Shown here one piece after another: positions 22,258 to 31,954 of a DNA stretch of 64,000 nt; position 1 is the first letter of the stretch; every line of letters begins with the position of its first letter. The position numbers were made by a program, and so were the translations under genes. The stretch is taken from positions 76,896,325 through 76,960,324 of the forward strand of contig CM075764.1 of assembly GCA_037974665.1 (NCBI GenBank). The letters are read 5' to 3'. Source of the stretch: Ehretia macrophylla. Lineage: Eukaryota > Streptophyta > Magnoliopsida > Boraginales > Ehretiaceae. The notes below the pieces were generated by a model, which was not told the origin of the DNA, ran no database searches, and was given only the letters and a program-made list of their open reading frames with translations.

Positions 22258-22347
22258 CACATAATACACATTAATCACATAATGCACATTAAGCACATAA
22301 TGCACATTAATCACATAATGGACATTAATCACATAATGCACATTAAT
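22258..22347 (-). repeat. B leader tandem repeat, five 18 bp units
   Basis: CACATAATGCACATTAAT (plus strand) occurs five times in tandem with single changes. The surrounding leader (22090-22540) is rich in CACATAA, and A has the complement TTATGTG in its leader. An open frame across it is only a by-product of the 18 bp period. Confidence 0.85.
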
Positions 22348-22541
22348 CACAACACATTGAGTACGTATAGCACGTTATCACATAAAACATATTGACCACA
22401 TTAGTTCACTTAACACACAAGGCATACTGGTCACAAAGAAAGTTAGACACATAAGTAAATTAATCACATAAACATATTAACATATGTTTCACTTTTCTTT
22501 CACTTAATACATACATGCATGCTTAGACCACTACCCACATT

Positions 22542-22556
22542 CCGAGGATACCCCGG
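22542..22556 (-). promoter_or_regulatory. B hairpin downstream of PBS
   Basis: The minus strand reads CCGGG-GTATC-CTCGG, 15 nt after the PBS and followed by TGTGGGT (22533-22539). It is identical to A. Confidence 0.5.
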
Positions 22557-22571
22557 CTGACAGCTAATCAA

Positions 22572-22583
22572 GCTCTGATACCA
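22572..22583 (-). other. B primer-binding site (initiator tRNA-Met)
   Basis: The minus strand reads TGGTATCAGAGC, 6 bases inside the 5' LTR. It is complementary to the 3' end of plant initiator tRNA-Met. Confidence 0.92.
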
Positions 22584-22589
22584 CTTAAA

Positions 22590-25233
22590 TGTCACGCCCC
22601 AACTCGACCCCTCCTACGATCAGTCAGGACGCAACGGAGTTTCGGCAGCATAACGACAGTAACATGAACATCCGAGCTCTAAACCAACCCTTAAGAACAA
22701 CATGCATCAACCTCCATAAATCACCAACCAATTCCACAATCAAATTGACAACATACAACACAACCACTTCATACATTAAACATTCTTTCATCAACTCCTT
22801 CATAGTTACGCGCCTCCGTTCCAACATAGTACATAGGCTATACATACATATCAAAATAGATTATAAACAAACTTAGCAACCTAGATCATAACAAAAGAAA
22901 GACTACTAAGTTAGCATCATTTAGTTCATTATCTTACTACAACTTATACATCATAAATTACAAGGAAAATAAAAGACAACTAGGTTAATATACAAGATAA
23001 TAGAGTATACAACATCTCAAGCATCAAGGACAAGACTCTGGCACATAGGACTCGTCCACATACGGCACATTTTCCACATTCTCCTCTTCAGGAGGCACGT
23101 ACCCGTAATCCTGCTCAAGTACACCTATAAGCATGCAATAAAAGAGATTGAGCTTATATAAAATAAGTCCAGTGAGGATCCGATAGATCTCGAGCAAGGT
23201 CTACTAAACTCCTTGGAATAATCCTTTGAGTCAGTAAACACACAATAACAATAAATAATACTATCATCACATAACTATATGACCATTCAATAAAGGATAC
23301 TCTCTCTAGTTGGTGTAGCTCCAAACGCCATCACGATCTCAACCATTCTTCTTGTAACTCCCCATTACTCACGCACCCGGGGTACCCCCAATAACCTCGC
23401 CCTCCATGACACCTCCGTCATGCGAGCTGGAGGCAATCTCTGATAGTCATGTCGTTATCAACCCGACAGCCCGATGCTGCCCGAGAGGTGGCACACACAT
23501 ACCAGAGACCCAGCAATAATAATAAACATCAATCATCAATATTCCGAGAGATCAGCAACAAAAGTGCCCAATTCCCGTACTCAATAATCAATCAATAAAA
23601 CATCAATATAACATCAATATAACATCAATATAACATTAAACAGCAAACAACTAAGTTAGATGACAAAGTAGGCCATCTAACTGAACATGCATTAAACACA
23701 CAATCAAACTCTAATTTACCCATCAACAACTCACAATTCAATCACTCAACACCACCCAACCATCTAAAGGCATCGTTCAAGAAATTAAAGAATGACAACC
23801 TAAACTTCTAAAATTCATAACTTACAATCTACTAATCCAAACATTGCCAAATCAGTTTCTATCACTCACCCATTCAACCTACTACATTAACCCTCTCGGA
23901 AATCCACCATAACACCTCCAAATCATGCCCGATAACCCTAAAACCCTAGGATGTCTTGGCTGGATTTTCCGGGTTTTCACACGAACAATGTAATCGAAAA
24001 TTCGGCATTACAACAGCGCTAACACGTAATTATCAAGTATTTAGAAATCGACGGCAATCGATTTCGATCAACACAACTCATTTAATTCAACTTTGAACAT
24101 TTTAATCAAAATTAAATACTCGGAAAATAAAAATTATGCTACATCCGACAGAAATTCATAGTATTGGTATATAACGATCCCTAGCATGCAAGGAGCAATA
24201 ATCTATCATCAGATTTCAATTCTAACGGTTAAATTTTCATTTATGAGCAAAAGTATAAAAATGATATTTTGAGATCTAGAATTTTTCTCTCACCTTTGAT
24301 CTGAAGTAAAGCTAGGAATGCATGCAATAGGTGCACAACCAGCGGAATCCAGCCCGGTTTGAAAAGATTCGGACTAAAACTAAGTTTTCTAAGGCAAAAT
24401 TACTTTGAAAATAAGTTGAATAAAATCTCTTTTGTTTCCTAAGCTTTCACGGCTGCAAGGTATGTGTAAATGTGGTGTTTGCTTTGTTTTTAGTGTGTGT
24501 AGAGATTTATATGCATAAGTCAACGAAATAGAAAAAGTCAAAGTTGAAACTTTAGTGTTTTTTTTGTGTTTTCTTGACTTTAAATGCATTTTCTTGATCA
24601 CCAAAGTTCAAAAAAATTATGCAACACCCAAGATAGCTCAAGTAGGTTATTTTTAGGTGACAAGAAGTTTTACAATCAAACAATTTCACCCGAGTTGGCT
24701 TAAAATGCGATTTTTGCAAAAGAATGTGAAAAGTCATATTATTTATTTTCAAATGTCTTTTGAATACACAATTAATCTAAAATCATTTAATACCACATAT
24801 AAATACATTTATATTAATATATATACTAGGTCAATGAAAGTCAATGCAAGAATCGGGTTTAGAAGAAATCACTATTTGGCTCAAAACGTTATTTTTTTGC
24901 CCGAAAAATCTATTTAAATTACTATTCTATTTCAGAATCAATTTTTATCAAACATGGGTCTATTAATAATAGAGGACTAGTTTTTAAGACGTTTAAAACA
25001 CCCCTGTAAAAATTTTAGCGGACAGGTGTTCAAAAGTACTATTCACCAAAACCGACGATAAAATTTCTGATTCTGTTTTTGATGGAAATTTTATGAATGC
25101 ACATTTAGTATGTTCTAGGAGTATTAATATCAAAATTATCACATTCAAGTCATATAGCACATAAACAGGTCAATTCACGCGAAACGAGAATAAACACGCA
25201 AAACTAGATAGGATAGAAAAGTGGGGTTCCACA
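22590..25233 (-). repeat. B 5' LTR
   Basis: It runs TGTCACGCCCCAACTCGACC to GTGGGGTTCCACA, 2644 bp, and is about 99% identical to the left copy by eye. It contains the inverted repeat, 3' splice-like CTTATAG and mini-ORF at the same offset as the other LTR. Confidence 0.93.
23024..23134 (-). CDS. LTR mini-ORF of B, 5' LTR copy (36 codons)
   Basis: It gives the same peptide as the left LTR copy, with TGA instead of TAA as stop. In the transcript this copy would lie at the extreme 5' end, just after the TATA-like TTATATAA, if that is the promoter. Confidence 0.42.
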   Translation of the reverse strand: MLIGVLEQDYGYVPPEEENVENVPYVDESYVPESCP

Positions 25234-25238
25234 ATTAA

Positions 25239-25820
25239 GGCATCTAGAACCATCTATATATATATGACTTGTGACCTACAAGGAGATGTTGGTTACAATT
25301 GAGCTTCTTGTGAGGTATTTTCTTTGGCATTCTTGTCAGGGGTTATTTGATGACAGTTGGTCTTTAGTAGCATTTCCATCAGAAATATCACCTGGGAATG
25401 TCAGATGGATCTTTCATTTGGTATCATATATGGAATTCTTGTCTAATACTTTTATTTGGAGGAGTTCACATTTAAAGATGTTCCACCGGTGTTCTTAATA
25501 TGACTTCTTATTTGGATTTCTTAATATGGCATTTCTTTGGTATTCATATACGGATTTCCTATTGGTATTCCTCGACACTACTAGATGGGATTCTCTTATG
25601 ATATTCATATTCAGACTTCTAATTGGTATTTTCATAGGAGCCTTTATTTGGCTACCTTACTCGGGATTTTCTTTCTGTGAGGTTATTCTGGTATTCTTAT
25701 TGGATTTCTCAGTGATATCATTGTGGGTATTCTTATTGGTATTCTTGGGTAGTACACTCATTTGGCGACAGTTCCGATCAGAGTTGTTACAGTTGATGTG
25801 GGATCCTTTTGAGAACAAAG
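25239..25820 (+). other. C internal 3' region, short degenerate repeats, no pol
   Basis: Units like GGTATTCTTATTGGTATTCTT and GGATTTCCTATTGG recur from about 25400 to 25790. Open frames in it show no domain. It occupies the place of pol between gag and the polypurine tract, as in B. Confidence 0.6.
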
Positions 25821-25854
25821 AATTGCGAGGACACAATTTTCTTAAGGGGGAGTG
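25821..25854 (+). promoter_or_regulatory. C imperfect inverted repeat and polypurine tract
   Basis: AATTGCGAGGACACAATT (25821-25838, imperfect) is followed by CTTAAGGGGGAG (25841-25852) and the LTR. The order is the same as in A, B, D and G. Confidence 0.7.
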
Positions 25855-26577
25855 TGTAACAACCTGAACCTAGCATGTAGCACATCATACTTAATTGTAT
25901 ATAAATTTGTGCCAGTTTTAGTGTTATGTGTGTATATGTGTTTATTTTAGTTTTTGAATTTACTTGGTAGCCTAACTTTTTCTTATTTCTTTCAAAGTTG
26001 CACTAACATATAATTAATTTAAATAAAATGTTTTAACTATTATTTTGTCATTTATATTATACGGGGTTATTTCTAATACCTAATAGATTAAATTTTATTT
26101 TTTTAAAATGAGCCTTGAGCCCAGGGTAAAAATTAAAGTATTTTATTTTACAAATTTCATATTTTTTCCTCAGTATACACTTATTTTTGGGCATACATTC
26201 ATAATTTTTATTTGTATAGCACGTTGGGAAGGCGGGTAGAAAAATTATTTTATGTATCGTATGAATAGTAGAAAACTAGACTACTTATTGCATTTACTTT
26301 GAACCATATTTAACTAATCTATACAATATTTTCCTAAATAAACTCAAGGCCCAACTTATTATATATCTACCTATATATCTATATACAAATAATATATACA
26401 TATATTACATAACAAACATAAAAAAGCAAAAGAGAGAGAGAGAGAGAGTCGAGAGCTTCATAGGAGAAAAAGAAGATGAAAACTTCTAGGTTTTGCCACA
26501 AATTGTATCATCCAAGCTTTGGACAAGTGGTTTCTAGCTTCTACAATCCTTTTCTTGGTATCTTCAAGCAATATTTG
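25855..26577 (+). repeat. C 3' LTR, first part
   Basis: It starts TGTAACAACCTGAACCTAGC after the purine tract. The end, GGTGTTACA at 36772, mirrors TGTAAC. An (AG)n microsatellite lies at 26431-26448. A interrupts it after ATTTG (26573-26577). Without A the LTR is about 2.95 kb. Confidence 0.85.
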
Positions 26578-28387
26578 TGTGAAACCCCATTTTTCTGCCT
26601 TAACTTGATTTACGTGCTTTGTCTCGTTTTGCGTGCATATGACCTGTTTATGTGCTATAGGGCCTAGAATGTTATAATTTTGATGTCAATACTCCTAATA
26701 CGTGCTAAATGTGCATTCATGAAATTTTCATCAAAAACGGAGTCAGAAATTTTATCGTCGATTTTCAATGAATAGTGTTTTCGAAACACGTCCGCTATAA
26801 TTTTGAAACTGGTCTTTTTAACCCTTCTAGACCTAGTCCACGGACTTTAATAGACCTGTGTTTGATGAAAACGGTTTTAAAATCGGCTTAAGAATTTATT
26901 AGGGTTTTTACACCGACTTTTGCGAAAATCGAGGTTTAAGCCGACTCGGGTAGAATTCTTTGAATGTAAAACTTCTTGTCACCTAAAAATAATCCACTTG
27001 AGATATCTTGGGGGTGGCATAATTATTTTTAACTTGGTGAGCACTAAAATGCAATTAAAGTCATTAAAAACACAAAAATACCTATTAAAACTAACTTTGA
27101 CTTTGCATTTTTTTAATTGACCAAGCTTTTTATTATATAATGTCATCAACACACACTCACACAACACAAAACACACTCCACAAACACACACAAAACCGTG
27201 GCTCCTTGGAGGAGAAAGATAAGGCATTTTCAAAGCATTTTTCTCACAGATTTTGCGTTTCAAAGCCGAATTGAGTGATTCAAAGCTTGAAATTGATTGT
27301 TTGGCATCCATTCTACACATTTCTTGCATCAAAACACATCAAAGGTGAGAGAAAAATTCTAGATCTCAAAATGTCATTTTTGTGTTTTTGCGTATAAATG
27401 AAGATTGAACCGTTAGAATTGTAATCTGATGTTAGATTATTGCTCCTTGCATGCTAGGGATCATTATATACTAATACTACGAATTTCTATTTGATATAGA
27501 ATAATTTTTATTTTCCGGGTATTTAATTTTGATTAAAATGTTCAAAGTTGATTTAATTGAGTTGCGTTGCTCGAAATCGATTGCCGTCGATTTCTAAATA
27601 CTTGATAATTACGTGTTAGCGCTATTGTAATGCCGAATTTTCGATTACATTGTTTGAGTGAAAATCCGAAAAATCCAGCCAGGACGTCATAGGGTATTAG
27701 GGTTATCGGGCAAGATTTAGAGGTGTGAGGGTGGATTTCCGAGAGGGTTAATGTAGCTGATCGAGTGGGTGAGTGTTTGAAATTGATTTGGAGTTGTTTG
27801 GATTAGTAGAGTGTAAGATATGATTATTTGAAGTTTAGGTTATCTTTCTTTAAATTATTGAATTGAGGCTTAGTTGATCGGGTGTGGTTTGAGTAATTGA
27901 ATTGTGAGTTGTTAATGGGTAAACTAAGGTTTGATTGTGTGTTTAATACATGTTCGGTTGGATGGCCTACTTTGTCATCTAACTTAGTTATTTGTTGTTT
28001 AATTGATTATTGATGTTATTGATGATGATGATATGATTATTGATGATGATAAAATGATATTGATTGATTATTATTGAATGCGGGAATCGGGCACTCTTGT
28101 TGCTGATCTCCCAATTGATTGATTGATTTATGCTTGCATGATGATTGATGAATATGGAGCCTTGGTATGTGTGTGCCACCTCTCGGGCAGCGTCGGGCTG
28201 TCGGGTTGAAACCGGCATGACTGCCATAGGCTACCCCCAGCTCGCATGACGGAGATGTCATGGAGGGAAGGGGATAGTGAGGTACCTCGGGTGCGTGAGT
28301 AATGGGGAGTTATAAGAAGAACGGTTGAGATCGTGATGGCGTTTGGAGCTACACCAAATAGAGTATCCTTAATTGAATGGTCATATA

Positions 28388-28527
28388 GTTATGTGATGAT
28401 AGCATTATTTATGTTGTTATGAGATGATATCATTATTTATGTTGTTATGTGATGATAGCATTATTTATGTTGTTATGAGATGATAGCATTATTTATGTTG
28501 TTATGTGATGATAGCATTATTATTGTT
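28388..28527 (+). repeat. 28 bp minisatellite in A 5' LTR
   Basis: There are five copies of GTTATGTGATGATAGCATTA plus TTTATGTT. Copies 1, 3 and 5 have ATGTG, copies 2 and 4 ATGAG, so it grew as a 56 bp unit. The identical array in the 3' LTR is at 33765-33904. Confidence 0.85.
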
Positions 28528-28638
28528 GTTGTGTGTTTACTTGCTCAAAGGACTAAATCCAAGGAGCGTAGTGAATACTGTCGAGATCTATCGGATCCTC
28601 ACTGGGCTTATGTATATAAGCTCACTCTCTATTAATGC

Positions 28639-28749
28639 ATGCTTACAGGTGTTGCAGAGCCGGATTACGGGTATGTGCCTCCTGAAGAGGAGAATGTGGA
28701 AAATGTGCTTTACGTGGACGAGTCATATGTTCCCGAGTCTTATCCATGA
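28639..28749 (+). CDS. LTR mini-ORF of A, 5' LTR copy (36 codons)
   Basis: The ATG at 28639 lies inside GCATGCTTACAG. The peptide is MLTGVAEP, then DYGYVPPEEENVENV, then LYVDESYVPESYP and TGA. It lies 15 nt after the TATATAAG-containing inverted repeat. Compared with H it has a three-codon indel, and about 14 of 24 base differences are at third codon positions by my count. No known domain is seen; the product would be small and acidic. It could be a real peptide, a terminal exon, or a conserved RNA element that happens to be open. Confidence 0.45.
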   Translation: MLTGVAEPDYGYVPPEEENVENVLYVDESYVPESYP

Positions 28750-29170
28750 TTATACGTTGTTTAATGTCATGTATATTAGTTTAATAGACTTTTATATGCT
28801 TTGTGGTTCTTATTGTAATAGATGTTGGAAGATGATGATCCAAATGGTGTTAACTTAGTGGCTTTCTTTTGTCTATGGTTAAGTTGTAAATATGTCTCAA
28901 CTTATTTTTGAAATGTATGATAAGGTTGAGGTATTGTATGTTATGTTGGAACGGAGGCGCATAACTATGAATGAGTTGATGAAAGAATATTTAATGTATG
29001 AAATAGTTGCGTTGTATGTTGTTGATTTAATTGAGGAATTACTGGATGTATGATGTTTTATGAGGTTGGTTTTGAACCTCGGAAATCTATTTACTGTCGG
29101 TACTCTGCCGAAATTCCGTTGCGTCCTGACTGATCGTAGGAGGGGTCGAGTTGGGGCGTGACAGTTTAAG

Positions 29171-29182
29171 TGGTATCAGAGC
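29171..29182 (+). other. A primer-binding site (initiator tRNA-Met)
   Basis: TGGTATCAGAGC, 7 bases after the 5' LTR. Confidence 0.93.
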
Positions 29183-29198
29183 GCATGTTAGCTGTCAG

Positions 29199-29213
29199 CC
29201 GGGGTATCCTCGG
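29199..29213 (+). promoter_or_regulatory. A hairpin downstream of PBS
   Basis: CCGGG-GTATC-CTCGG lies 16 nt after the PBS and is followed by TGTGGGT at 29216-29222. It is conserved with D, G, H, I and B although A has no genes. Confidence 0.52.
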
Positions 29214-29276
29214 AATGTGGGTAGTGGTCTAAGCATGCAAGTATGTATTAAGTGAAAGAAAAGTGAAACATATGTT

Positions 29277-31918
29277 AATATGTTTATGTGATTAATTTAC
29301 TTATGTGTCTAACTTTCTATGTGACCAGTATGCCTTGTGTGTTAAGTGAACTAATGTGGTCAATATGTTTTATGTGATAACGTGCTATACGTACTCAATG
29401 TGTTGTAATTAATGTGCATTATGTGATTAATGTGTATTATGTGACAATTGTGTTTTATGTGATTTTGTGCCTTGTGTGAAGTTAGTTGTTTATGTGCTTT
29501 TAATTGTTTATAACTAGCTTATGTGAAACAACGTGCTTTAGGTGCTCAATGTACTTTAAGTGACCAATGTGAGTTACGTGATCAACTTGTCTTATGTGAA
29601 GTTTGTTGCTTATGTGACTTTAATTGTTTATAACTTACTTCTGTGATATAACCTGTTTATGTGATGTTGGCTTCTTATATGTTGAATTGTGTGTTATGTG
29701 ATAATGTTGCATTGTATGATAATTGCGCATTACGTTATACTTGTCTTTCATATGATATAGTTGCATACATGTTTTAACTCGTGAGTGACCTTTTAATGTC
29801 TAGGGTGACTGTAAGAATTTTCGGAAATAGAGATAGGCCATGATTTTGAATTATTATTATTCTAGAAGTTTATCAGTTAGATTTTAATTGTTATGTTTAT
29901 GGATTTTAGTTTCGGCTTAGTGGATTGATCTTGATGTTCCTTTAGCGAGAATGAAGTTGTTCGAGGAAAATAGCAATGTATCTTGATGATTATAATTACT
30001 TTTGTTGCCATGTTTAACTTGTTATTACTTGGAGATGGATAATAAGTTGAGGTTTCTGTGAGGTTGTGATTAGACACTTTTGGAGTCTCAACTCAGATTA
30101 TACTTTCTTGAGGTTATTTTAGAATGAATTTATTTGAGGAATTAGTGATGTATATTTGTGAATGGAATGAAGTGTGGTATAACATGTGAATATGTCTACT
30201 ATTTGGGATTTTTATATTATTAATGTGTATTTTGGAGTTTTGATCTTTAAACCTTGGAGACAATTGGAGTGATTCCTGACTAAAGTTACTCTATTCGAAG
30301 ATGTAATTGTTCGGAGATAGAATTATTTGAGGAAATAAGAATGCATTTTGGTGACTGAACATTTACTTACCTACATTAAGCTTTTGAGTTCTAGGTGGTA
30401 TGACTTTCTAAATTGTTGATTGAGGATTCTCTTGTGTTATAATGGGTTAATATGAATCTGTATTGTGTTATCAGATTTTGGAGTCTTCATTAGTTAATCT
30501 TGTTGGGTAATCAGTGATTTATCTTGTTTAGTGATTGGTCTGGTACGGAATGTAAAATTTTGGAGTGATTTATCTTGTTTGGTGATTGTTATGACTCTTT
30601 AGGTTCTCTAGATCTCCTTAGTGTCTTGTTTTGGAGGAAGATAGATTGTAGGATTTGACTTGTTGGTGTTTAAGTGTGTAAGTGGGACACCCTTCTTGTG
30701 CTTCATAATTCTATCGGTCTTATTATTCTGTTCTACTCTATTCTCACTTATTTGAGAGAGAGTTACACTTTTCTAGCATATCATTTGTTTCTTGAAAGTT
30801 TTGCTTACTGGATTAATAGATCCTATACTCATTTGACATTGCTTCTATTCTTAATATTCATATTTGCTTCTTATAGCAATGTCGTTTATTGGAGTTAAGG
30901 TTTGAGACTTCTACATTTCATTCTATATCTCCAGCCATTCGTTTCAGTATTTTATTTCATCCTATTACTATTCATTTGAAAGTAATCTCTCTGTGGGTAT
31001 ACCATTTTACTTATTCGATTTCACTTGTTTGATGTACTCCTTACCTAAGTACATCATTGTCATTCTTGTTGATCTTTGTTAATCCTATTGTTTTATTATT
31101 AAATCCAGAGTCATTACTTTGCTTGTAATTGCTCACTCAAAGCACTCGGCACTGTCCTATTGTTATCATTTCTTATTCGTACTTCTTTGGTATTGCGTGC
31201 TGAGATACTCTTGCCACTCATGTTTCTATTGAATTAATCATCTCTTATTTCTTAATTTCATTTCGCCTCAAGCACAACTTACTTGTGGGTTCCTTGAACA
31301 ATCATCGAGAATTGAAATATCTACTTGTTCTGGAATTTTTGTTCAACATACTCAGCACTGTTTTGACTCGTCATCATCCTTTGTTCGTACTTATTTAACT
31401 AATAGGTGCTGAGACATTCCTTATCTTAGTTATCATGCTTCCTTATTAAACTATTAACCTCTTGATTCTCTAACTTGTTTGACCTCTTGCTCCCTTGATT
31501 GTTGGCTCAAATATGACTTTCCATATTCTTAATTCCTCGTAAATGTCATAAGAGCCATATTCTGACAAATGTCACTTTTGAGATATTTCTTTGATCAGTA
31601 ATCATTCATGTTATCGTGATTGAGTTTTTAAAACCCTCGGGGTGTTCATAGAACTCTTTTGTGTAGTAGGAGATGATTGATAAGTAGTGGTGTCATGCTA
31701 GGACTTTGGAGTTGTGATTCATTTCATATGCAATAAGATATTAGGTAGGAGAGAATTATGAATTGGAGATTGTCTTGGAACTATGATCATCAACTTGCAG
31801 TCATCAGAGTTTGTTCTTTTGAGGTATTTGGTTAGTTGTCATCCTAAGAGATAAATGGGAACTAAGAGAAGTATTGTTATGCGTAACGATTGAGGATTTA
31901 ATTGTCTATCAGTTCGAG
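29277..31918 (+). other. A non-coding interior
   Basis: From 29277 to about 29735 the sequence is a mosaic of TTATGTGAT-like units, including a duplicated block of about 119 bp (29477 and about 29596). The rest is AT-rich with scattered TCTTATTCGTACTT-like words and stop codons in every frame. I find no gag, protease, RT or integrase motif. Confidence 0.75.
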
Positions 31919-31936
31919 AATTGCGCGGACGCAATT
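31919..31936 (+). promoter_or_regulatory. A inverted repeat beside the polypurine tract
   Basis: AATTGCGCGGACGCAATT, 8 bp arms with one mismatch, at the same distance from the purine tract as in D and G. Confidence 0.6.
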
Positions 31937-31941
31937 GTTTT

Positions 31942-31954
31942 AAGGAGGGGAGAA
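31942..31954 (+). other. A polypurine tract
   Basis: AAGGAGGGGAGAA ends exactly at the 3' LTR. Confidence 0.9.

Larger units (their letters stand above)
17726..25233 (-). mobile_element. B: non-autonomous Tekay-type element with partial gag
   Basis: It is flanked by ATTAA at 17721-17725 and 25234-25238. Both LTRs are 2644 bp and differ at about 26 positions by eye (about 1%), so the insertion is young. The interior is only 2.2 kb: PBS, repeat-rich leader, a gag frame lacking most of the capsid, four zinc knuckles, a protease remnant, then degenerate short repeats and the polypurine tract. No RT, RNase H or integrase is present, so it must use proteins of another element. It is inserted in the interior of C. 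Confidence 0.93.
26578..29163 (+). repeat. A 5' LTR
   Basis: It runs TGTGAAACCCCATTTTTCTG to GAGTTGGGGCGTGACA. The order within is AT-rich U3-like part, 28 bp minisatellite (28388-28527), inverted repeat TGGGCTTAT...ATAAGCTCA with TATATAAG (28603-28624), CTTACAG, and the mini-ORF. About eight of the differences from the 3' LTR cluster at 27650-27735. Confidence 0.96.

Noticed and set aside
22120-22350. Repeat peptide NVHYVI in an open frame of B
   Set aside because: It follows from an 18 bp tandem repeat, which keeps any frame open; no start context or homologue.
25853-25856. C LTR starting at 25853 (TGTGTAAC) rather than 25855
   Set aside because: TGTAAC at 25855 mirrors GTTACA at the other end; the two-base alternative cannot be fully excluded.
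28388-28527. Possible CRISPR-like array
   Set aside because: Units are directly adjacent without unique spacers, inside a plant LTR.
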